From Candidatus Altarchaeales archaeon WOR_SM1_86-2 (lineage in GTDB: Archaea > Altiarchaeota > Altiarchaeia > IMC4 > MCBC01): 28,672 nt of DNA. The stretch covers positions 1 through 28,672 of the forward strand of contig MCBC01000170.1 of NCBI GenBank assembly GCA_001723855.1. Direction: 5' to 3'. The position numbers and the translations under genes are program-made. Positions 7,655 to 14,691 of this stretch are shown piece by piece; position 1 is the stretch's first letter; each line of letters opens with the position of its first letter. Below the pieces are notes generated by a model. The model saw nothing but the letters and a program-made list of their open reading frames with translations. It was not told the origin of the DNA and ran no database searches.

Positions 7655-10042
7655 TTATTTAGGCGATTTTCTTTTTTTTAACATCATCATAACGATTACA
7701 CATACGGCAATTATCGCCGCTACAATGCCCCCAATCACATACATGTTATTCTTCCTTTCAACTGCTTCTTGTTTTTTCTGACCTGCTTCTTTAATTAGTT
7801 CGTCTGATCTGGATGTGATGTTCCCAATCATCTCGTTTGCTTTGTCGTATTCGGCATTTTTAATTTCTTTATCTGCATCTGATTTTAGCGTCCGCAAACT
7901 ATTAATCTCCTGTTCAAGGGCTGTCACATCAGCGCCTTCTTTTTCAGCGTCATTTACCGCTTCGGTTAATTCTTTAAGTTTAGTTGATAGTTCTACGCTT
8001 TTCATCACTTCGACTGCCACTTCATCCGCCCCCGCAGCAAATTTTTCTGCACCCATGCATTTTTCCTCGTCAAAGAGATTCTGGGCATTTTCAAGGTCTT
8101 CTTTTGCGTTATTTAGTATATCCTGCATGGAACCCACGTCAACTCCCTGTTCTATCGCACCATTAAGTTTGCCTTCGGCGTTTGCAATAGAATCAGAGGA
8201 CGTTTTTAAGATTTCATCAACCCTGTCATGAATTGGAACGAAAACAATTGCCTGCTTTTGAGAGGACTCCACTTCTTCAAAGAATTCTTTAAAGGTAGAA
8301 AAGTTCCCCGGGGGCACCCATACCCCAGTTATCTCTACCTTGCTGTCCATTACGAGTCTATCTTCACCTAAATCAAATTTCAGTTCATACTCTGTAAAAC
8401 TCTCGTTTCTTGAGAAACTATCCGGAACCATCTCAACACCAAAACACTTTGGAAGAATTATCTCTGTATGGGTCAAAACCATTTCCTCGGGCCAGAGGTT
8501 TATCGGAAATGTCCTGTTTTCCTTTGAAGTTACTTCAGCATACATACTTTCTCCACTAAGATCATGAATAAGTTTGTCTCCCGAACGGGATGCAAAGCCC
8601 TCACATGTAAAGTTCATCGTCATTATAAATCGCGTGTCTTCCTTTTCTAAATCGGAATATGTATAGTTATTCAACTTACCTCTTGTACATTCTTCTTTGA
8701 TAGCTGTTTGAAAAATTTCTTCTATATCACTCTCTTTTAATATTTTGAAACCATACCTCATGTAAATGGCATCAGAACCAACCCATTTTACACTTCCATA
8801 CACATCTGCAGAACCGTCTTCTTTAAGATTTGTTATTCCTTCCGCCTCCATCAAATTATTTTTCTCAACAGGAAGTTCAGGAATGCTAACAAAACCCTTC
8901 TTCTCATCAAATAAAATAAGTACCATTCCCCCCTGTATCATTGAATTAGTGTATCCGTAAGGGCATTCACTGCAGGTCGGATCAAGCCAGAGATCGCCAA
9001 TATCTCTTGGTACAAAAACCACGGAATGCCAAAAAGCCTGGGGGCTTGGAGCATCTATAATGCTTCTGTAACTCAATAACGCGGGATACGCTTCTATATC
9101 TGCCGCCTTTAACATAGAAACAAGCAAAACGGTCTGGTCTTTACAATCCCCGAATTTATATTCCAGGATCTCATCAACCGTATGGGGCTTATAACCCGTT
9201 AGAAATCCGAACTCCGATTCCTCGTATCTTATATTTTCTCTTACCCAGTCATATATAGCCTTTGTTTTTTCCTCCTTTGTTGTCTTTCCCTCTATAATTT
9301 CATTAACTTTACTGCTAACTAACTCTTTATTTATGGCATCAGAGAATAAACCCTCAAACCACTCTTCAAGTTCATTCCATGACCCTATGGAAGAGTAAGA
9401 AACCCTTGATAAAATTACTCTTGCAGGAGGCGTATAATATTCCGGTTCATATGGATCAAGATCTTTTACCTGCCATTTATAGACATTATAATCTCCGTCC
9501 TCCGACACATCGGGAGACAATTGGGTTGTATAATACTTAAATTCAAAGTCCTTTGGAACCTTTACTGTTAAAGAAACATCCGATATCGGGCTGGTGGAAT
9601 TAAAGAAAAGGTCATCTGTGCTCCAAAACGCATCCTTCATCGGGAATGTAGTTTCCCATACAGCTTCGTATTCCAGTACATCATCTTTTTCGCATGACGG
9701 GAACGGGACAACTATGGCGTCAGCATACTCCCTCATTCTCTCCCTGGGGCATTCAATCCAGTCGCCATCGTGCTTCACCCTGCATTTAGTTATTTCAAAT
9801 GTCTGATGGTCCCTGTTAAAATAAAATACATAACTGCAATCCTCCTGTTTTTTGCAAAGTTTCCAAACTTCATGTGTCAATTGTGTTGCAGTAGGTCCGG
9901 GGGAAATCGTATGGGTTTTATCTATAAGAATATAAATTTCCTCAACATCAGTGTAGTCCTCGCATTTTGGTTCTTCCGCTAAAGAAGGCACAGCAGTTAA
10001 TAATACAGCTAACATACAAATTATTATTTTTTTCATTTTCAT
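7655..10042 (-). CDS. Exported DUF3857/transglutaminase-like protein with C-terminal membrane anchor
   Basis: 795 residues. A signal peptide (MKMKKIIICMLAVLLTAVPS, cleaved near LAEEP) is followed by a DUF3857-like beta-rich domain (about 30-210) and a transglutaminase-like core. The triad is intact: Cys300 in FGDCKDQT, His339 in FWHSVVF and Asp354 in LWLDPTC. After a second beta-rich region (about 370-590) comes a long charged helical stretch (about 600-760) that should form a coiled coil, then one membrane helix (YVIGGIVAAIIAVCVIVMMM) and a basic tail. This predicts an extracellular domain anchored on the outer cell surface. Activity may be protease, amidase or cross-linking; sequence does not decide. 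It may be cotranscribed with the ABC permease. Confidence 0.85.
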   Translation of the reverse strand: MKMKKIIICMLAVLLTAVPSLAEEPKCEDYTDVEEIYILIDKTHTISPGPTATQLTHEVWKLCKKQEDCSYVFYFNRDHQTFEITKCRVKHDGDWIECPRERMREYADAIVVPFPSCEKDDVLEYEAVWETTFPMKDAFWSTDDLFFNSTSPISDVSLTVKVPKDFEFKYYTTQLSPDVSEDGDYNVYKWQVKDLDPYEPEYYTPPARVILSRVSYSSIGSWNELEEWFEGLFSDAINKELVSSKVNEIIEGKTTKEEKTKAIYDWVRENIRYEESEFGFLTGYKPHTVDEILEYKFGDCKDQTVLLVSMLKAADIEAYPALLSYRSIIDAPSPQAFWHSVVFVPRDIGDLWLDPTCSECPYGYTNSMIQGGMVLILFDEKKGFVSIPELPVEKNNLMEAEGITNLKEDGSADVYGSVKWVGSDAIYMRYGFKILKESDIEEIFQTAIKEECTRGKLNNYTYSDLEKEDTRFIMTMNFTCEGFASRSGDKLIHDLSGESMYAEVTSKENRTFPINLWPEEMVLTHTEIILPKCFGVEMVPDSFSRNESFTEYELKFDLGEDRLVMDSKVEITGVWVPPGNFSTFKEFFEEVESSQKQAIVFVPIHDRVDEILKTSSDSIANAEGKLNGAIEQGVDVGSMQDILNNAKEDLENAQNLFDEEKCMGAEKFAAGADEVAVEVMKSVELSTKLKELTEAVNDAEKEGADVTALEQEINSLRTLKSDADKEIKNAEYDKANEMIGNITSRSDELIKEAGQKKQEAVERKNNMYVIGGIVAAIIAVCVIVMMMLKKRKSPK

Positions 10043-10316
10043 GAATGTTATTTTATTGATTGTCTAAAAATAAAAGCAGAATTTACCCAAATTTATTTGC
10101 TTTTCTGTTTTAAAAAAGATTTTTGGCATTTTTGCAAAAAAACAGGAATTTCTTTTCTGTTTAAAAAAAATATGCTGCAGAATCATGCTAATTTTAAATA
10201 AGAAATTTTTTGCAAGAATTTTCGTGTTTGAAACCAAACAACTTCAGCTGAATTCCCACGCATCTCATCCACATCCCCTGAACGGACACTGCACCAAACT
10301 CTAAATTTTGTTTTCA
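10043..10316. other. Intergenic region, 274 bases
   Basis: No gene found. The right part (10234-10275) carries a degraded copy of the aminotransferase 3' end. The part next to 10042 is AT-rich and holds, on the minus strand, a TATA-like CTTTTATTTTTAG about 25 bases before the transglutaminase gene. Several long A and T runs (10120-10170) may serve as terminators or curved DNA. Confidence 0.5.
10234..10275 (-). pseudogene. Relic of a second aminotransferase 3' end
   Basis: This stretch aligns with the last codons of the aminotransferase gene (10719-10762). Shared blocks are AAACAACTTCAGC and GCATCTCATCCAC. On the minus strand it would read DVDEMRGNSAEVV against DVDEMLENLAEVV in the intact protein. 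The stop codon is lost. The relic and the true end flank the small membrane-protein gene at 10317-10700. Confidence 0.65.
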
Positions 10317-10700
10317 TTATTTTGGTGTCTGACCCTCTTCCAGCTCCAGAGCATATCTTTTTTCATAACCTTCAACCCTTTTTATAAGGAGAACATAGCA
10401 GGTGATCAATGATAGAATGCCTATAATCAGACCGAACGGGATACATGAATACATAATAAGAATCGCGACAAACGCACCCAGGCCCTCAAATGTTTTTCCC
10501 ATCCTATAGCCCACGTACAGGAGTGGAACAGCTATAAGCAGATTAAAGAACATGCATATAACAACAGTGAAGACCCCCATCCTGCCTCGCTTTTTCCAAA
10601 GTTCGTAAGACGCATCATCTTCCCCCTTTACTTTTTCCATTCCACGCTCTTCATCCTCCTTCCCTGCCTCAGGGCCATAGAAATCCTCCATTACGCCCAT
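10317..10700 (-). CDS. Small two-TM membrane protein of unknown function
   Basis: 127 residues. Residues 1-38 are charged and hydrophilic; two long hydrophobic segments follow (FTVVICMFFNLLIAVPLLYV near 44-63 and AFVAILIMYSCIPFGLIIGI near 77-96, extending through LSLITCYVLLI), then a charged tail of about 20 residues. I recognise no family. The start lies 18 bases downstream of the aminotransferase stop on the same strand, so the two are probably cotranscribed. It lies between the true aminotransferase 3' end and a degraded copy of that end, suggesting it was inserted there. Confidence 0.6.
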   Translation of the reverse strand: MGVMEDFYGPEAGKEDEERGMEKVKGEDDASYELWKKRGRMGVFTVVICMFFNLLIAVPLLYVGYRMGKTFEGLGAFVAILIMYSCIPFGLIIGILSLITCYVLLIKRVEGYEKRYALELEEGQTPK

Positions 10701-10718
10701 CGTGTCTTCCAGTCCAAC

Positions 10719-11783
10719 CTAAACAACTTCAGCCAGATTCTCGAGCATCTCATCCACGTCATCCATGGTTACATTGCCCATGTTCCCGACCCTGAATGTG
10801 GAGTCCTTTATCCTCCCGTACCCTGAAGCCAGTATGAAACCTCTTTTCCTCATCCCGGACATCATATCAGGAAGATCAATCTCCCCTGGCACGGAAACGC
10901 AGCTCAGGGTTGGGGAAAGGTATCTTTCATCCGTGAATATCTCAAACCCCAGTTCCTTAACCCCCTCCCTTACTCTCGCAGAAACTTTTCTGTGTGTTGC
11001 GAACCTGTTTTCCCTGCCTTCCTCCCCGATTATGTCAAGGGTTTTTGACAGGGCAAACATCTGCGGGATCGGGGGGGTGTATGGAACCATGTGCTTGTCG
11101 TTGTATTTCTTCAGATTCAAAAAATCAAAGTAATGGCCCCTGTTCTCAACCTCACGGGCCTTCTCTAATGCTTTATCGCTCACGGATGCCACCGCCAGTC
11201 CGGGGGGGACTGACATGCATTTCTGCACCCCAAAAAAGCAGACATCGATATCGTTAACGTCTATGCTTACGCCGCCCATGGAACTTACCGCGTCAACCAG
11301 AGTTAAAACACCGTGCTGTTTTGCGACCCTGACCAGGTCCTTCAACGGATTGAGCAATGCAGTGGAGGTCTCGCAGTGGGTTATCGTCACTGCTTCAACA
11401 TCATTATTTTCCGCAAGCACCGCATCCAATGACTCCGGAGTGTTCGCCTTTCCCCAATCAACCTCCTCCCTTAAAACCTTTCTTCCGTTCTGCTCAACGA
11501 TCTCGCCGAATCTCTCTCCGAATGCGCCACATATAAGCGTCAGCGCTTTCCCGCCTTCACTTATGCAGTTTCTTGCAGCAGACTCCATAACCCCCGTTGA
11601 TGAGGAGGTATAGAGAAGGACGTCATTTTCCGTCCCCAAAAATTTTTTTAGTTTAGCGATCAATTCTTTATGCAGTTCTACATAATCCCCGCTGCGATGA
11701 CTGAACATCTGGCGGGACATCTCTTTCAGCACGTCATCCCTGACCCATGTCGGACCCACGGTAAATAACCTTGGCTTTTCCAT
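10719..11783 (-). CDS. Class V aminotransferase (serine/alanine-glyoxylate aminotransferase family)
   Basis: 354 residues, PLP-dependent fold type I. The N-terminus has the typical FTVGPTWVRDDVLKEMSRQM followed by SHRSGDYVELH; the cofactor region includes TLVDAVSSMGGVSIDV (Asp near 164) and the Schiff-base lysine is Lys188 in FFGVQKCMSVPPG. The C-terminal domain ends with the substrate-binding region FRVGNMGNVTMDD. Archaeal relatives are annotated as serine-pyruvate, alanine-glyoxylate or phosphoserine aminotransferases; I cannot fix the substrate. It is transcribed divergently from rpS8e across a 44-base gap. Confidence 0.88.
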   Translation of the reverse strand: MEKPRLFTVGPTWVRDDVLKEMSRQMFSHRSGDYVELHKELIAKLKKFLGTENDVLLYTSSSTGVMESAARNCISEGGKALTLICGAFGERFGEIVEQNGRKVLREEVDWGKANTPESLDAVLAENNDVEAVTITHCETSTALLNPLKDLVRVAKQHGVLTLVDAVSSMGGVSIDVNDIDVCFFGVQKCMSVPPGLAVASVSDKALEKAREVENRGHYFDFLNLKKYNDKHMVPYTPPIPQMFALSKTLDIIGEEGRENRFATHRKVSARVREGVKELGFEIFTDERYLSPTLSCVSVPGEIDLPDMMSGMRKRGFILASGYGRIKDSTFRVGNMGNVTMDDVDEMLENLAEVV

Positions 11784-11827
11784 TTTTTTATTTTTATTAT
11801 ATAATTTTAATTAATTAAGAAAATAAG
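11784..11827. promoter_or_regulatory. Compact divergent promoter for the aminotransferase and rpS8e
   Basis: Only 44 bases, all but three A or T, separate the two divergent starts. TTTATTATATAA (11793-11804) sits 24-35 bases before the S8e ATG at 11828 and would serve as its TATA box. The opposite promoter must overlap it, so the two transcripts probably compete for the same DNA. Confidence 0.5.
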
Positions 11828-12187
11828 ATGTATCATGGTGATGTTCGCAAGTTAAAAGCAAGGAAGAAAAGAAAGTACGAGCAGGGTTCGGAGCATACGG
11901 AAACGAAGATCGGGGAGACGAAGTTGAAGAAAGCCAGAGTGAGGGGGGGTAACGCTAAGTTCAAACTTATGGCAGCGAAGTTTGCCGATGTGATTACAGA
12001 CAAAGGCAACTTAAAGTGCGAGATACTGAACGTAAAGGATAACCCCTCGAACAAGGATTTCACCAGGAGGAATATAATAACAAAAAGGGCGGTGATCACG
12101 GTTAAGCCGCCAAAGGGGGAGGAATTCCAGGCAAAAGTTACTTCCCGCCCGGGGCAGGACGGGATTATTAATGCCGTTAAGGTTTGA
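11828..12187 (+). CDS. rps8e: Ribosomal protein S8e, small-subunit protein
   Basis: 119 residues. The S8e signature is clear: ARKKRKYEQGSEHTETKIGE near the N-terminus, then RVRGGNAKFKLMAAKFADV, and the C-terminal VTSRPGQDGIINAVKV. S8e exists in archaea and eukaryotes, not bacteria, and is the best taxonomic marker here. The extreme N-terminus (MYHGDVRKLK) is about six residues shorter than the usual W-x-G-R-S-x-R-K...GG form, suggesting a small internal deletion. The ATG is close behind a TATA box. An A/T-rich stretch after the stop (12188-12204) may terminate transcription, though tldD follows in the same direction. Confidence 0.95.
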   Translation: MYHGDVRKLKARKKRKYEQGSEHTETKIGETKLKKARVRGGNAKFKLMAAKFADVITDKGNLKCEILNVKDNPSNKDFTRRNIITKRAVITVKPPKGEEFQAKVTSRPGQDGIINAVKV

Positions 12188-12218
12188 ATATTATTTTTTT
12201 AAACATTTAATTTCGTAT

Positions 12219-13580
12219 ATGGATGATGATATAGACGGATATATGATTGATAAGGCAAAAAAACTTCTTGAAAAATTCCCTGCAGATTACGCGGATATAA
12301 GGATTGTAAGAGGACCTTTCACATCGATCTCCTTGAAGGACGGGAAAATTGAAAATGTTGTCAGCACCTCGAATTTCGGCACCGGGATACGGGTTCTTTC
12401 CAGCGGCTCGTTCGGTTTTGCAAGCACGAACAAGGAAAATGAACTTGAGGATGTGATGAAAAAGGCATTAAAACTTGCCCGCACAACAAGGGGGAAAATA
12501 ACGCTTTCCTCTGAAAAAACGCATGCTGACAAAGTTGAAACAAAGGTAAAAGAAAGTCCGGGGGGCATCGGGATTGAAGATAAAACCGAAAAATTGTTTT
12601 CTGCCGAAAAAGAGGCAAAAATCGATTATATAAGGAATGTATCGATCTCATACACCGACGCCTGCACAGAGAAAATTTTTTTAAATTCTTCCGGAAGCGA
12701 GATAATCCAGAAGGAAACGCTTACCTATATGGGGATTGTTGCCGTTGCGGCAAAAGATGGAGTGATGCAGGAGGGTTATGAGGTACTGGGGGCAAGAGGC
12801 GGGATGGAAGGTTTAAATGATGCCGAGATTAAGGCGAAAACAGCGGCAGAGAGGGCGGTTAAACTTTTAAATGCGAAAACACCGAAAGGCGGCAATTTCT
12901 GCTGCGTAATCGACGGGAAACTGGCGGGCGTTCTTGCCCATGAGGCGGTGGGGCATGCGTGCGAGGCAGATCTGGTTCTCAGCAACGATTCCGTCTTATC
13001 GTCAAAAACCGGGGAAAAGATCGGCTCGGGTCTTGTGAATATTGTCGATGACGCGACAATTAACGGCTTCGGAAGTTTTACCTATGACGACGAAGGAGTC
13101 CCTGGACAGAAGAAATATTTGACGAAAGCGGGAGTTTTAGAGTCATTTTTGCATTCTCGCGATACGGCATCTGAATTTAATTTGAATTCCACGGGGAACA
13201 TGCGCGCCTCCTCTTACTCTGATTTTCCCGTTGTGAGAATGAGCAACACCTTCTTTGAGAAAGGAGAACAAAATCACGACGAACTTTTTGACATTAAAAA
13301 CGGAATTTATGCAAAAGGAATGAAAGGTGGTCAGGTAAACCCGAAGACGGGAAATTTCGTATTTGTTGCAGAAGAAGGGTTTTTAATCAAAAACGGGGAA
13401 TTGACCGAGAGATTGAGGGACATAACGCTGAACGGCGATATCTTAACCACTTTAAAAGAGATCGATGCCGTTGGATCGGACTTTATAATGGGTCCCGGAT
13501 TTTGCGGAAAGCGGGGGCAGGTAATAAGGGTTTCCGACGGGGGACCTCATTTGAGGATCAGGAGCGTTGCTGTCGGGTGA
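12219..13580 (+). CDS. tldD: TldD metalloprotease subunit
   Basis: About 453 residues from the ATG at 12219; a longer frame begins at 12171, but that stretch overlaps the S8e end and has no family-like sequence. The metal site GVLAHEAVGHACEAD (HExxxH, near residue 240) identifies the catalytic subunit TldD, which with PmbA/TldE forms a heterodimeric zinc protease acting on unfolded peptides. The C-terminus FIMGPGFCGKRGQVIRVSDG with PHLRIRSVAVG is typical. The partner pmbA is 5.5 kb downstream instead of adjacent. The last codons are duplicated at 14236-14273 plus 14582-14608. Confidence 0.94.
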   Translation: MDDDIDGYMIDKAKKLLEKFPADYADIRIVRGPFTSISLKDGKIENVVSTSNFGTGIRVLSSGSFGFASTNKENELEDVMKKALKLARTTRGKITLSSEKTHADKVETKVKESPGGIGIEDKTEKLFSAEKEAKIDYIRNVSISYTDACTEKIFLNSSGSEIIQKETLTYMGIVAVAAKDGVMQEGYEVLGARGGMEGLNDAEIKAKTAAERAVKLLNAKTPKGGNFCCVIDGKLAGVLAHEAVGHACEADLVLSNDSVLSSKTGEKIGSGLVNIVDDATINGFGSFTYDDEGVPGQKKYLTKAGVLESFLHSRDTASEFNLNSTGNMRASSYSDFPVVRMSNTFFEKGEQNHDELFDIKNGIYAKGMKGGQVNPKTGNFVFVAEEGFLIKNGELTERLRDITLNGDILTTLKEIDAVGSDFIMGPGFCGKRGQVIRVSDGGPHLRIRSVAVG

Positions 13581-13597
13581 GATTTTTATTTAATTTT

Positions 13598-13610
13598 TTA
13601 ATATTTAAAA
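13598..13610 (+). promoter_or_regulatory. TATA-like box of the DUF104-PIN module
   Basis: TTAATATTTAAAA lies 24-36 bases before the ATG at 13634. The surrounding stretch TTTAAAACCAATA followed by AATTAATAA recurs nearly unchanged before the MazF module (27813-27839), so the two TA modules share promoter DNA. Confidence 0.45.
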
Positions 13611-13633
13611 CCAATAATTAATAAACATTAAAG

Positions 13634-13828
13634 ATGGCGACAGTATCCGCAGTTTATGAGAAAGGCGTGTTCAGACCGCTGGGGAAGGTGAAGTTCAAAG
13701 AAAATACAATTGTAGAGGTAATTCCGAAACCATCTGTAGTTGATGAGGTTGCAGGCACATGGGATATTGAAGATGCAGATGAATTCATAAAGAAAATCAA
13801 AACCGGATGGAAAAGATGGAAATCCTAG
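13634..13828 (+). CDS. DUF104 (AF2212-like) antitoxin
   Basis: 64 residues. The N-terminus (VSAVYEKGVFRPLGKVKFKE with NTIVEV) is the compact beta-rich DUF104 fold of archaeal VapB-like antitoxins; the C-terminus is charged (WDIEDADEFIKKIKTGW) and should bind the toxin. It overlaps the PIN toxin start. It lies directly after tldD and before a duplicated tldD tail, so it is part of an inserted cassette. The antitoxin looks intact although its toxin is frameshifted. Confidence 0.85.
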   Translation: MATVSAVYEKGVFRPLGKVKFKENTIVEVIPKPSVVDEVAGTWDIEDADEFIKKIKTGWKRWKS

Positions 13829-14219
13829 TGGATACCGATGTACTGGTCACTGTATTGCGAAAGAATCCGGATTCAAATTGTATTGGCTTGTTAAAGAAAA
13901 TCGAATCAGGAGAAATTCAGGGTTTTGTTTCCACGATAACTGTCTTTGAACTTTATTACGGGGCATATCTTTTTCACGACACGGGTAAAGCGGTTAATTC
14001 CGTAAACAAATTATTGAGCATATTTGAAGTGCTTGATTTACCGGTGAAAGTAGGTATGCGGGCAGGTAAAATCGGAGCGGAATGAAAAACAATGGACTTG
14101 AAATAGACTTCAGGGATTTGTTGATAGGCGTAACTGCATTAAATTTCAATTTGAAATTAGTAACTTTAAACAAAAAGCATTTTTCAAGAATTCCTGATTT
14201 AGAGATGGTAGACATGTGA
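13807..14219 (+). pseudogene. PIN-domain toxin broken by a frameshift
   Basis: Part one (13807-14085, or from ATG 13816) encodes ILVDTDVLVTVLRKN, the acidic VFELYYGAYL helix and about 92 residues in all. It then hits TGA at 14083-14085. Part two, in another frame from 14082 to 14219, supplies the missing C-terminus: IDFRDLLIGVTALNFNLKLV followed by TLNKKHFSRIPDL. Together they make a normal VapC of about 137 residues. One base appears lost near 14082 (AGCGGAATGAAAAAC). Without the second part the toxin lacks the third acidic residue, so it should be inactive unless ribosomes shift frame. A sequencing error is possible. Confidence 0.85.
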
Positions 14220-14235
14220 AGAATGGAATTTTACA

Positions 14236-14608
14236 GGGACAGGTAATAAGGGTTTCCGACGGGGGACCTCATCTGACATGAATTTCTACAAACGCGATTT
14301 TTTTTTTGGAATTTTATTTGCACGGTTTTCGTTCTTTAACATGGAATTCCTTGAAGACAAATACTTTAATAACTTTGAAATCTAATAAAACAATGTTAGT
14401 GCTAAAAAGTGATGTTTGAACACCATTTTTGATTTATCTCATAAATTTTGATTATATGTCGGCATATAGATTTAAATCTAAATAAAAGCACAAAATAGGA
14501 AATAGAATATATGAATTAGTAATTCGCACTGCTTAGTCAAGAATAGATTATTTATCAAATTTCGTGTAGAAATTCATGTCCGAGGATCAGGAATGTTGCT
14601 GTGGGTTA
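14236..14608 (+). pseudogene. Duplicated tldD 3' end, split by a MITE-like element
   Basis: Bases 14236-14273 match 13514-13551 of tldD almost perfectly, and 14582-14608 match 13553-13579. When the 306 bases between are removed, the two pieces read GQVIRVSDGGPHLRIRNVAV plus Gly and a TAA stop, the exact TldD C-terminus with one Ser-to-Asn change. So a complete tldD tail lies downstream of the DUF104-PIN cassette and was later interrupted. Confidence 0.88.
14275..14580. mobile_element. MITE-like element, 306 bp, with 16-bp perfect terminal inverted repeats
   Basis: The left end GACATGAATTTCTACA (14275-14290) is the exact reverse complement of the right end (14565-14580). The element cleanly interrupts the duplicated tldD tail, which shows the insertion boundaries. 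It has no open frame of note and is AT-rich inside. I see no clear target-site duplication (flanks ATCT and CGAG), and no transposase with these ends in the window. It is best read as a nonautonomous element mobilised in trans. Confidence 0.8.
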
Positions 14609-14691
14609 ATCGATATTTTCAAATTTTATTCTTTCTATTTTATCGTTTTTATTCAAAATACTAAATAATTAAAAAGCTAAAGAAATAAAAA

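Noticed and set aside
12171..12218. Upstream start of tldD at 12171
   Set aside because: It would overlap the S8e gene end and add 16 residues rich in Phe/Tyr that do not resemble TldD; ATG 12219 is more plausible.
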